From: Chitinophagaceae bacterium
GTDB taxonomy: Bacteria > Bacteroidota > Bacteroidia > Chitinophagales > Chitinophagaceae
Reading direction: 5' to 3'
Assembly (NCBI GenBank): GCA_020847395.1
Contig: JADLCD010000044.1
Span: 1 to 48,835, forward strand
Length of the DNA: 48,835 bases
A program made the position numbers and the translations under genes. Below are positions 7,646 to 15,510 of the stretch, piece by piece. A model generated the notes under the pieces. The model worked only from the letters and a program-made list of their open reading frames with translations. It was not told the DNA's origin and made no database searches. Each line of letters begins with the position of its first letter. The first letter of the stretch is position 1.

Positions 7646-7758
7646 TATTAAAGGTAAAAGATTTTAGTTATTTCAAATAAAAGCAGATTTTAAATTTTTA
7701 TATACAAACAGATTGTTATTAGATGCAGGCAAAAATTAAGTAATATTTTTTATGTGAC

Positions 7759-7778
7759 CATCTGTATCAACACAGATG
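7759..7778. repeat. Small hairpin CATCTGT / ACAGATG between the regulator and the TonB receptor
   Basis: Seven-bp perfect arms around ATCAAC, in the 348-bp divergent region. No other gene-like content was found here: translations of this stretch give no recognisable protein. The rest of the spacer carries the operator and -7 element near 7950. Confidence 0.35.
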
Positions 7779-7948
7779 ATCGTTCCTTGCGACGCTCCGT
7801 TCATCTTTCAAATCTTTGTGCAGCTACAAATGAACTTCATTTCGATAAAATGCAGGAGGCTGAATGATGCAGGCTTAAAAGAAGTAACACTTGAGATACG
7901 AATCAGGGCGGAGATTTTCAATAACTGCATTGAAATAGCTTGTAAAAA

Positions 7949-7956
7949 TATATTTG
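7949..7956 (+). promoter_or_regulatory. Candidate -7 element (TATATTTG) of the TonB receptor gene
   Basis: Fits TAnnTTTG. Its last G is the first base of the perfect 16-bp palindrome that follows, so a protein bound to the palindrome would block the transcription start. A partial ATTG at 7929-7932 is closer than the usual -33 spacing, so only the -7 half is convincing. Confidence 0.45.
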
Positions 7957-7971
7957 TTAGATTAATCTAAC
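7956..7971. promoter_or_regulatory. Perfect 16-bp palindrome, probable DtxR/MntR-type operator
   Basis: GTTAGATTAATCTAAC is fully self-complementary and ends 22 bp before the receptor ATG at 7994. It shares the TTAG...CTAA layout of DtxR/IdeR boxes. The regulator gene of that family is the divergent neighbour. Assignment to that protein is inference. Confidence 0.62.
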
Positions 7972-7993
7972 TTATTAATTTTGCCAATATATT

Positions 7994-10261
7994 ATGAAAT
8001 GTATTGTAATCATAATTCTATTATTATTAAGTCATGGTATGGGCTACACGCAACCTGTACTTAGCGGGAATATAGTATCCGGCGGAAAGCCTGTACCTTT
8101 TGCTTCTGTACAAATTGCAGGGCGAGGTATAGTAAGCGATAGCACAGGTATTTTTAGATTTAGCAACATGCAGCACGGAGCGCATCTGCTAAAAGTTTCA
8201 GCATCAGGGTATATATCTTTATCCAGGCAAATACATATTGCCAATGATAGTATTATTTACGTTACACTTGAATTGCAACCGCTGCATAATGATCTCTCTG
8301 AAATTGTAGTTACAGGAACGATGAAAGAAGTAAGCAGAGCTGAAAGCCCGGTGCCAGTAGAAGTTATTACGCCGAAACTATTCCAGAAAAACCCTGTGCC
8401 CGGCTTGTTTGAAGCAATGAGTATGGTAAATGGCGTAAAGCCACAGTTAAATTGTAATATATGCAATACCGGCGATATACATATCAATGGCATGGAAGGG
8501 CCATATACTATGATATTGATTGACGGTATGCCGATTGTAAGTGCATTGTCAACGGTATATGGGCTCAGCGGTATTCCTAACAGTATAGTAGAAAGAATAG
8601 AAGTAGTGAAAGGCCCGGGCTCTTCTTTGTATGGCTCCGAAGCAATGGGCGGTATTATAAATGTAATTACAAAAAATCCATTAAAGGCGCCGTTGGTAAG
8701 TGCAGATGTATTTGCAAGTTCATGGCAGGAATATAGTGTAGATGCCGCCGTGAAATTTAAAACAGGGCCAGCCACCGGTTTACTGGGCATTAATTATTTT
8801 AATTATAATAACCCGGTTGATAATAATAAGGACGGATTTACAGATGTAACACTACAAAACCGCGTATCTGTTTTCAATAAATGGAATATTGAAAGAAAAG
8901 AAAACAGGCTGGCAAGCATAGCTGCAAGGTATGTATATGAAGACAGGTGGGGAGGAGAGATGCGATGGAACAAAACCTTTCGTGGAAGCGATAGTATTTA
9001 CGGAGAAAGCATTTATACAAAACGGTGGGAATTGATTGGCATGTATCAATTGCCAATAAAAGAAAAAATAGTAGCGCAGTTCTCGTTTAACAGGCATGAG
9101 CAAAATTCATGGTATGGAACAACACCATATATGGCTGAGCAACAGGTTTTGTTTGCGCAGTTGTATTGGGATAAACAGTTTGGTGAGCAACATAATTTTT
9201 TATTGGGCGGTTCTTACAGGTATACTTTGTATGACGATAATACACCCGGCACCGCATCTCCTGATGGCGTGAAAAACGCTCCTGCTCATACTCCGCTGCC
9301 CGGCATTTTTGTGCAGGATGAATGGAAGCTGGATAAAAGCCATACATTATTAATGGGCTACAGGTATGATTATGACCGTCATCACGGTAATGTACACTCG
9401 CCAAGAATTGCCTATAAATGGACGCCGTTTAAAAACAACACCATAAGAGCAAGTTTTGGAACAGGTTACCGCGTAGTAAATCTTTTTACAGAAGATCATG
9501 CTGCGCTTACGGGTGCACGTGAGGTAGTAATTGCCAAATCGTTAAATCCGGAAAGGTCTTACAATACTAACCTGAATTATACATTAAAAATCCCTATGCG
9601 TGATGCTTTTATAGGGTTGGATATAACCGGCTTCTATTCTTATTTCACTAATAAGATTGTGGGTGATTTTGATGCTGATCCCGATAAAATTATTTACGAT
9701 AACCTGGACGGGCATGCTATTTCAAAAGGAATTGCCTTAAACGCTGATGTAAATTTTTCATTCCCGCTTAAAATATTAGCAGGTATTACCTATATGAAAG
9801 TATACCAGGTAAAAGATAATGCTGCCACTGCAATGCAAAAAACAACACAGTTGCATGCACCGGAATGGTCAGGCAATTTAACCGCTACTTATACATTCCC
9901 ATTGCAATTTATACTTGATATAACCGGCAGGTGGGATGGACCGATGCGTTTACCGGTATTGCCCAATGATTATCGTCCTGAATATTCGCCCTGGTTTTGT
10001 ATTGCCAATGTGCAGCTCACTAAAAAAATTGCGGGTGGATTTGAAGCATATGCAGGTGTAAAGAACCTGTTCAACTTTATTCCTAAAGACCCGATCATGC
10101 GGCCTTTCGACCCTTTTGATAAAATGGTAAACGACCCTGTTAATAATCCTTATAGGTATACCTTTGATCCATCCTATAATTATGCGCCGCTGCAGGGTGT
10201 GAGGGGATTTGCGGGAATGAGATATAGTTGGGGAAAGAGAATAGTGAGTAGTAAGAAGTAA
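7994..10261 (+). CDS. TonB-dependent outer-membrane receptor (probable metal/siderophore uptake)
   Basis: 755 residues with a signal peptide (cleavage near GYTQ). A carboxypeptidase-regulatory-like beta-sandwich domain (about 22-95) precedes a TonB-box-like segment (SEIVVTGTM). The plug domain (about 115-230) contains NGMEGPYTMILIDGMPI and VERIEVVKGPGSSLYG, and a 22-strand-type barrel runs to the C-terminus (GVRGFAGMRYSWG). The plug carries a C-x-x-C pair (Cys154, Cys157; NCNICNTGD), seen in a subgroup of Bacteroidota receptors linked to metals. It is divergent from a DtxR/MntR regulator with a palindromic operator at its promoter. This supports iron or manganese chelate import, but the ligand is unproven. 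Confidence 0.9.
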   Translation: MKCIVIIILLLLSHGMGYTQPVLSGNIVSGGKPVPFASVQIAGRGIVSDSTGIFRFSNMQHGAHLLKVSASGYISLSRQIHIANDSIIYVTLELQPLHNDLSEIVVTGTMKEVSRAESPVPVEVITPKLFQKNPVPGLFEAMSMVNGVKPQLNCNICNTGDIHINGMEGPYTMILIDGMPIVSALSTVYGLSGIPNSIVERIEVVKGPGSSLYGSEAMGGIINVITKNPLKAPLVSADVFASSWQEYSVDAAVKFKTGPATGLLGINYFNYNNPVDNNKDGFTDVTLQNRVSVFNKWNIERKENRLASIAARYVYEDRWGGEMRWNKTFRGSDSIYGESIYTKRWELIGMYQLPIKEKIVAQFSFNRHEQNSWYGTTPYMAEQQVLFAQLYWDKQFGEQHNFLLGGSYRYTLYDDNTPGTASPDGVKNAPAHTPLPGIFVQDEWKLDKSHTLLMGYRYDYDRHHGNVHSPRIAYKWTPFKNNTIRASFGTGYRVVNLFTEDHAALTGAREVVIAKSLNPERSYNTNLNYTLKIPMRDAFIGLDITGFYSYFTNKIVGDFDADPDKIIYDNLDGHAISKGIALNADVNFSFPLKILAGITYMKVYQVKDNAATAMQKTTQLHAPEWSGNLTATYTFPLQFILDITGRWDGPMRLPVLPNDYRPEYSPWFCIANVQLTKKIAGGFEAYAGVKNLFNFIPKDPIMRPFDPFDKMVNDPVNNPYRYTFDPSYNYAPLQGVRGFAGMRYSWGKRIVSSKK

Positions 10262-10359
10262 GTGGTAAGTAGTAAGACAGTTACACGTTGCAGGTATTTA
10301 AACTAAAACCCTATTGTTGAATTTGCTTGTAACCTCCAACCTGCAATCCCTGGCTCTGC
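10262..10359. repeat. AGTAAG-rich junk between convergent genes
   Basis: Imperfect AGTAAG/AGTAAGTGG units continue from the last codons of the receptor (TAGTGAGTAGTAAGAAG) into the spacer. They are followed by a GTAACCTCCAACCTGCAA stretch whose complement resembles GGTTGCAGGTT at 21239. Simple-sequence and dispersed repeats only; no gene seen. Confidence 0.4.
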
Positions 10360-11385
10360 TTATTCCCCAATCAGCTTCCTGAATTTCGTGCTTGCAGTAT
10401 CTGCTATTGTTCCATCGGCTTTTTTATAGATAAAATACGCGCTCATATCATTTCTTTTTTCCACAAATTCTATTGCCCTTGTAAGCCCCATTGCTAATAA
10501 TACATTGTCGTAAGCATCGGCCGTCATTGCATCACTGGCAAAAACAGTTACGCTGATCAATTCATTTTGTATAGGGAAACCCGTTTTCGGGCTAATGGTA
10601 TGACTGAACTTTTTACCATTGCTTTCATGAAATTTGCGGTAGCTGCCTGATGTAGTAATAGCGCCATCTTCAAGCGTAATAATTTTTTGCAGTATGGAGG
10701 GGGTAGTTTCATCATAATCTCCGGGGGCTTCAATGCCAATTTTCATCTTTCCATTTTCCGGCAGTTTTCTTCCTTTAACACGTATCTCACCGCCAATTTC
10801 TACCAGGTAATTATGAATAGCATGTTGTTCAAAAAAGCCTGCAATCACATCTACACTATATCCCTGCGCTATACCGTTTACATCAACGGTTATGCATATT
10901 TTTTTTTTGGAGAGATAATTATTCCTGATAGCTATTTTATCTGAACCTATACATTTCAATATAGATTTTATTTTTGCAGAATCCGGGTATCGCTGAACGT
11001 CTTTTGTGCCAAATCCCCATGCCTGCACAAGGGGCATAACCGTTATATCAAATAACCCGCCGGAGGTTTTCCAAACATCTATTGATTTATTTATTACCGC
11101 TGTAAAATACTCATCTATCATTATGCCTTTTTTTGCCCGGTTAAAACGACTGATGAGTGAATAGTTTTTGTAAATGGAAAGTGAACTGTCTAACCGGCTG
11201 AGTATACTGTCTACCTGCACCTTTGTTATAGTACTATCTTCTGCATAATAAGTAATATGCCAGGTAGTGCCTTGCGCAAAGCCTGCAAGTTGAATTTTTT
11301 GAATATTATTTTTAGCGGAGAACGATGTCAGTAAAACGCATAACATCACTATGCTATGAAGCACTGATATTTTCAGTTTCATCAT
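10360..11385 (-). CDS. apbE: FAD:protein FMN transferase (ApbE family), exported
   Basis: 341 residues with a signal peptide. The ApbE fold is recognisable from GFAQGTTWHITYYAED at the start, DVNGIAQGYSVDVIAGFF, the glycine motif VEIGGEIRVKGRK, HTISPKTGFPI and the metal-binding DAMTADAYDNVLLAMG near the C-terminus. ApbE moves FMN from FAD onto a Ser/Thr of periplasmic flavoproteins. Its start codon overlaps the stop of the upstream esterase by one base, implying translational coupling, and it ends the five-gene run that begins with a GMC dehydrogenase. The flavinylated partner is not obvious among its neighbours. Confidence 0.9.
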   Translation of the reverse strand: MMKLKISVLHSIVMLCVLLTSFSAKNNIQKIQLAGFAQGTTWHITYYAEDSTITKVQVDSILSRLDSSLSIYKNYSLISRFNRAKKGIMIDEYFTAVINKSIDVWKTSGGLFDITVMPLVQAWGFGTKDVQRYPDSAKIKSILKCIGSDKIAIRNNYLSKKKICITVDVNGIAQGYSVDVIAGFFEQHAIHNYLVEIGGEIRVKGRKLPENGKMKIGIEAPGDYDETTPSILQKIITLEDGAITTSGSYRKFHESNGKKFSHTISPKTGFPIQNELISVTVFASDAMTADAYDNVLLAMGLTRAIEFVEKRNDMSAYFIYKKADGTIADTASTKFRKLIGE

Positions 11386-12266
11386 TACTTATGAAAACTT
11401 TCTCCTATAAATTTAAGGGCATCCGTAATGCCTGTGCGCCAGTACTCCCACGTATGCCCACCATCACGAACACGATATTCATGCTTAACCAGTTTTTTTC
11501 TTAGCGCTATATGCAACAGTGAATTTCCGTTAAACAAAAAATCATCATCACCGCAATCAATCCAATAGCGAACCTTATTCAGGTCGGCGCCATTTTTCTT
11601 TTCAACAATGCTTAAAACAGAATTATCATACCAGGCTTTATTCAGCCTGTCTTTCCCTTTTAAGTCTTTACCAAATAACGGCGCAAAGATGTTGTTCCAT
11701 TGCGATTCAGGCATTATTGTCATTTCTTCATCTCCAAAAATACCTGCGCTTAAAGGTGCAGCCGCTGCAAACAGTTCAGGATATTTCAATGCATATATCA
11801 TGGTGCCGTAGCCGCCCATTGATAAACCTGCAATGCCCCTGTATCTCTTTTCACTTTTAATCCGGTATTGTTTTTCTATACCCGGAATAAATTCTTTCAC
11901 AAAAAAATCTTCGTACTTTTCCTTACCATCAAACGAATTGATATACCAGCTTGAATCACCATTTGGCATTACGATAATCATCGGCGGAATGGTTCCATCC
12001 AGTATCGCTTTATCAGCATAGCGATTTATTTCGCCAAACTGAAGCCAGCCCGTATTATCATCAGTATAACCATGCAGCAGGTAAACCACAGGATAAGCTC
12101 TTTGTGAAAAATCGTAATCCGGCGGAAAGTATATACTGTATTTTACACTTCTGCCTAAAATTTTACTTCCTATAGTATTTTGCTCAATTACTTTACCCGT
12201 TTGCTGGGCAAATAAACTGCCTGCAAAAAGCAGGACTAAGTGTACCAGGATAATCTTCTTCATCAA
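11385..12266 (-). CDS. Exported esterase of the Esterase D/Fes-like alpha/beta-hydrolase family
   Basis: 293 residues with a signal peptide (cleavage near SLFAQQ). The putative-esterase fold shows VYLLHGYTDDNTGW (oxyanion region), the nucleophile elbow GLSMGGYG, an acid-containing DCGDDDFLF and the C-terminal histidine region DGGHTWEYW. Relatives include feruloyl/acetyl esterases, S-formylglutathione hydrolase and enterochelin-esterase-like enzymes. Export and the downstream coupled apbE gene place it in the periplasm. Substrate unknown: carbohydrate-ester removal or siderophore hydrolysis are both possible. Confidence 0.87.
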   Translation of the reverse strand: MMKKIILVHLVLLFAGSLFAQQTGKVIEQNTIGSKILGRSVKYSIYFPPDYDFSQRAYPVVYLLHGYTDDNTGWLQFGEINRYADKAILDGTIPPMIIVMPNGDSSWYINSFDGKEKYEDFFVKEFIPGIEKQYRIKSEKRYRGIAGLSMGGYGTMIYALKYPELFAAAAPLSAGIFGDEEMTIMPESQWNNIFAPLFGKDLKGKDRLNKAWYDNSVLSIVEKKNGADLNKVRYWIDCGDDDFLFNGNSLLHIALRKKLVKHEYRVRDGGHTWEYWRTGITDALKFIGESFHK

Positions 12267-12311
12267 ACTTAAAAATGAATATTATAATATAACTGCGTTT
12301 ATGCCATACCG

Positions 12312-12854
12312 TTATTTTGGCTGAAAGGTATAGCTTAATACCCTGTCATCATAGTTATTGAGCGTATACACTATCAGTGTGCCGTTACGCCTGTCGAAAG
12401 TATAGCGGTTTCTAAGCTGGTTGGTTTCTTTTTTGTTTGCCGGTTTAAACCATGCTTCCAACTGGCTACGGGAAGAATTGTAAATTTCAATCTTCCTTAC
12501 TTTACTTTCTTTAATTGATCTGTTTGTATTGTCAGGATTCCCGGAAACAGGTTCAAAAATAGATGGGCGATATAAGAAACTGCTAACGGTTTTACTGCTG
12601 TCAATATTAACCGTTAAAGTATCACCGAGGTAGCCGTATACATACCTGTCGCCTCTGTCGCTTATGCTGTTTTTAACGGGTTCGCCAAAAATTTTCACCA
12701 CATCGTCAGAAGTTGTAATTCCCTTTTCAATTTTGCGAACATCGCTTTCCAGGATGGGGTGATAAATAGCAAAAGGTGTGCTGGCAGGATTGTATTTTTT
12801 ACTGCAGGAAAAAAAAGCAATTACTGAAATAAACAGGAGCAGATGTTTTGCCAT
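12312..12854 (-). CDS. Lipoprotein with a SmpA/BamE-like domain, function unknown
   Basis: 180 residues. Lipoprotein signal with lipobox FFSC (Cys17). The region ESDVRKIEKGITTSDDVVKI followed by FGEPVKNSISDRGDRYVYGY has the two-helix-plus-strand look of SmpA/OmlA/BamE-like modules, which mediate protein contacts in the envelope. It then continues as a charged C-terminal part (SRSQLEAWFKPANKKETNQL). It sits 43 bp after the subunit-3 gene and 45 bp before the esterase, in the same-strand run. I assign no activity. Confidence 0.6.
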   Translation of the reverse strand: MAKHLLLFISVIAFFSCSKKYNPASTPFAIYHPILESDVRKIEKGITTSDDVVKIFGEPVKNSISDRGDRYVYGYLGDTLTVNIDSSKTVSSFLYRPSIFEPVSGNPDNTNRSIKESKVRKIEIYNSSRSQLEAWFKPANKKETNQLRNRYTFDRRNGTLIVYTLNNYDDRVLSYTFQPK

Positions 12855-12897
12855 AGAAAAATTTTAGTTACGCTATAAATATATAGTTAGTTAATGT

Positions 12898-13584
12898 TTA
12901 AGAAAAAGACACGCATTCTTTTAAATCCTTTTCTGAATAAGCAATGCCATATTGCTTCAATACATCATCAGGAACACCATTCCATTGATTGGGTTGATTG
13001 CCGGCGTAACCAATATCTTTTATTCCTATTTCAGCAGTATAAAACCCCGTACATACAAGGTCTCTCATTGTATTGAAAAAGGCTACGCCCTGCGACATGG
13101 AAGGCTTTGCTTTCCCGGGATATGCAATATCATCCACTATCTGTATTCTTTGTGTGTTATCGCAATCTTTAAAGTTTTTTTGAAAGCGCAACTGGCTTTC
13201 CCTGTCCAGCCATCTTAAACCACCGCGCATTGGAACCTGGTAATCGGGCATATCTTTTACAATAAACTCTATAAAGTCAGGAACTTTTGCGTCTGTGGCG
13301 CTGCCGCTTACTTCATCTTTAGGAATAATGATATCTGAAAGAATAGCGATGGTAGCCATTTCATGTTCTGTAAAAAAAGTATGCGAAATAACTTCTTTAT
13401 ACTGCTGAATTTCTGCCGGCTGTCTTGCAGGCCCGGCGGCGGCATCAACAGAGCCGGCTGCCGGAGTAGTTGAAGTTGTGCTGCTTTCCGGTGTTTTTTT
13501 ATCAGAAAGCTTACAGGCATCTAATAAAACGGAAGACGATAGTGAGCCTACACTTATAATCTTCAAATATTTTCTTCTATCCAT
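12898..13584 (-). CDS. Gluconate 2-dehydrogenase subunit 3-family protein
   Basis: 228 residues. The N-terminus MDRRKYLKIISVGSLSSSVL is Tat-like with a DAC possible lipobox. A low-complexity linker (SSTTSTTPAAGSVDAAAGPA) leads into the subunit-3 fold: FFTEHEMATIAILSDIIIPKD, then AKVPDFIEFIVKD and FFNTMRDLVCTGFYT, features shared by the small subunits of membrane-associated gluconate/sorbitol/fructose dehydrogenases. Such subunits chaperone or export the large GMC subunit. That partner gene lies 47 bp upstream. Confidence 0.87.
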   Translation of the reverse strand: MDRRKYLKIISVGSLSSSVLLDACKLSDKKTPESSTTSTTPAAGSVDAAAGPARQPAEIQQYKEVISHTFFTEHEMATIAILSDIIIPKDEVSGSATDAKVPDFIEFIVKDMPDYQVPMRGGLRWLDRESQLRFQKNFKDCDNTQRIQIVDDIAYPGKAKPSMSQGVAFFNTMRDLVCTGFYTAEIGIKDIGYAGNQPNQWNGVPDDVLKQYGIAYSEKDLKECVSFS

Positions 13585-13631
13585 TTTTAAATATTTTTAA
13601 AACGAACAATATTGTTTTGTTTGAAATGAGA

Positions 13632-15377
13632 TCAGAGATTTTGTTTTTTCATTTCTTCAATAATATATTCAGAAGCACGCATGGATAATGCAAGAATTGT
13701 CCAGGTAATATTCTTATCAGCCTGTGATGTAAATGCAGCGCCGTCAACCACAAATAAATTCTTGCACTCGTGTGCCTGGTTCCATTTATTTAATGCTGAT
13801 GTTTTAGGATCACTGCCCATTCTTGCCGTACCGCCTTCGTGAATGATTTTGCCCGGGCTTTCCAAACCATAATCGTTTTCAGGTCCTACATTACCTCCCC
13901 AGGTTATTACAGCTCCCATATTATGCATGATCTCCTTAAAGGTTTCAATCATGTGCTTTGCCTGTTTTTTCTCGTAGTCACTCCATTTTACATTAAAGCG
14001 TAAAACAGGTATACCGTATTTATCAACCACATTCGGATCTATTTCGCAACGGTTTTCAAATTTAGGTACAGCTTCACCACGCCCTGCCATACCTACGCCT
14101 GCACCATAAAAAAATCGTTGGTCTTCTTTAAGCGAAGCGCCATAGCCGCCTGCTTCTTTCTTTTTGCCGTTTACGGGGTAGTCGCCATTCTGGCTTTGTA
14201 TACCCATGCCAAAACCATAAGCCGGCATGCCCATGCCACCCCAATATTCAATATGATAGCCGCGCGGAAAATCAAGCTTTTTATTATCGCCCCACCAGGG
14301 TGAATACACGTGCATACCACCTACGCCATCTTCATTATATCTTTTTCTTCCAAAAAGTTTTGGCAGGTAACCACCAAGCGCGGAGCCTGTTGAATCGTGC
14401 AGGTAACGACCAACCACATCACTGGAATTAGAAATTCCGTTAGGATGCGCTTTTGATTTTGAATTAAGCATCAGGCGTGATGATTCGCAGGCGCTTGCTG
14501 CAAGAATTACAACCCTTGCATCAACCTGGTATTCATTCATATCTTCTTTGCTTACATAGGATACGCCAGTTGCTTTTCCATTTTCATCTGTAAGTACTTC
14601 ACGCGCCATTGCATTTGCTACAACATCAATATTACCTGTGGCTAAAGCAGGATTTACCAATACTGAGCCGGAAGAAAAATCTGCATAGAACTGGCAGGAT
14701 CTTCCGCATTGTCCGCAGAATACGCAATTACCTCTGTCTTTATTATCAGGCAATGGTTTGGTAAGCATGGAAAGACGACCGGGTATAACACGCACATTCG
14801 CTTTTGTTGCAGCATCTCTTATAAAAAGTTCGTGCAATCTCGGTTTGGGAGGAGGAAGAAAAAATCCGTCAGGGTCATTTTCAAGCCCTTCGTTAGTGCC
14901 GAATACACCAATCATTTTATCAACCCTGTCGTAAAATGGTTTGATATCATCATAACCGATAGGCCAATCTTCACCAAGCCCGTCAATACTTTTTCTTTTA
15001 AAATCTTTTGGTCCAAAGCGCAGGGAAATACGTCCCCAGTGATTGGTGCGACCGCCCATCATACGTGCACGAAACCAATCCCATTGTGTGCCGGAGGCTT
15101 TTGTATATGGCTCTCCGTCAATTTCCCATCCGCCATAGCAGGCATCAAAATCACCAAACGGACGTAAATTGGTACTTGCACCACGACGCGGAGATTCAAA
15201 CGGCCACTTAAATTGTGTAACATCTTTTTTAGGGTCAAACAAAACACCGGCCTCAAGCAAACAAACTTTTACACCTGCTTTTGCTAAAATATAGGCAGCC
15301 ATACCACCACCCGCACCAGATCCAACAATTACTACATCATACTTTTTAGCGCTTTTTTTAATCTGGAAATCTCCCAT
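13632..15377 (-). CDS. GMC-family oxidoreductase (dehydrogenase large subunit) with a ferredoxin-like cysteine motif
   Basis: 581 residues. The FAD-binding Rossmann start is VVIVGSGAGGGMAAYILAKA, with GGRTNHWGRISLRF for the flavin-proximal region and the C-terminal domain HEGGTARMGSDP...FVVDGAAFTSQADKNITWTI carrying the catalytic His/Asn segment. Between them lies NCVFCGQCGRSC: Cys218, 221, 224 and 228 form C-x2-C-x2-C-x3-C, the spacing of a ferredoxin iron-sulfur site. The related three-subunit fructose/gluconate dehydrogenases also carry an Fe-S cluster in the large subunit. No signal peptide; export probably depends on the Tat-like small subunit encoded next. No cytochrome subunit is visible. 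Substrate: a sugar or sugar acid is likely. Confidence 0.85.
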   Translation of the reverse strand: MGDFQIKKSAKKYDVVIVGSGAGGGMAAYILAKAGVKVCLLEAGVLFDPKKDVTQFKWPFESPRRGASTNLRPFGDFDACYGGWEIDGEPYTKASGTQWDWFRARMMGGRTNHWGRISLRFGPKDFKRKSIDGLGEDWPIGYDDIKPFYDRVDKMIGVFGTNEGLENDPDGFFLPPPKPRLHELFIRDAATKANVRVIPGRLSMLTKPLPDNKDRGNCVFCGQCGRSCQFYADFSSGSVLVNPALATGNIDVVANAMAREVLTDENGKATGVSYVSKEDMNEYQVDARVVILAASACESSRLMLNSKSKAHPNGISNSSDVVGRYLHDSTGSALGGYLPKLFGRKRYNEDGVGGMHVYSPWWGDNKKLDFPRGYHIEYWGGMGMPAYGFGMGIQSQNGDYPVNGKKKEAGGYGASLKEDQRFFYGAGVGMAGRGEAVPKFENRCEIDPNVVDKYGIPVLRFNVKWSDYEKKQAKHMIETFKEIMHNMGAVITWGGNVGPENDYGLESPGKIIHEGGTARMGSDPKTSALNKWNQAHECKNLFVVDGAAFTSQADKNITWTILALSMRASEYIIEEMKKQNL

Positions 15378-15488
15378 GTCGAAATAGAATTAAACGTTCT
15401 TTAAAAGTGTGCCTAAATGTAGTACATTATCAGGTAATGAAAACCAATCCGCCTGAAATTTTACCTGATATCAGAAATAATGATATTC

Positions 15489-15496
15489 TATATTTG
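15489..15496 (+). promoter_or_regulatory. Possible -7 element (TATATTTG) before the gluconokinase-like gene
   Basis: Fits TAnnTTTG but lies only 14 bp before the ATG at 15511, giving a very short leader, and lacks a clear -33 partner. It may be chance in AT-rich DNA. Confidence 0.25.
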
Positions 15497-15510
15497 AAAA
15501 AATATAATTG

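Noticed and set aside
8257-8790. A 177-residue minus-strand open frame inside the TonB receptor gene
   Set aside because: It is a shadow of the receptor coding sequence; the plus-strand frame has clear plug-domain motifs and a signal peptide.
14709-15167. A 152-residue plus-strand open frame antisense to the GMC dehydrogenase
   Set aside because: No motif or start context, while the opposite strand encodes the conserved FAD enzyme.
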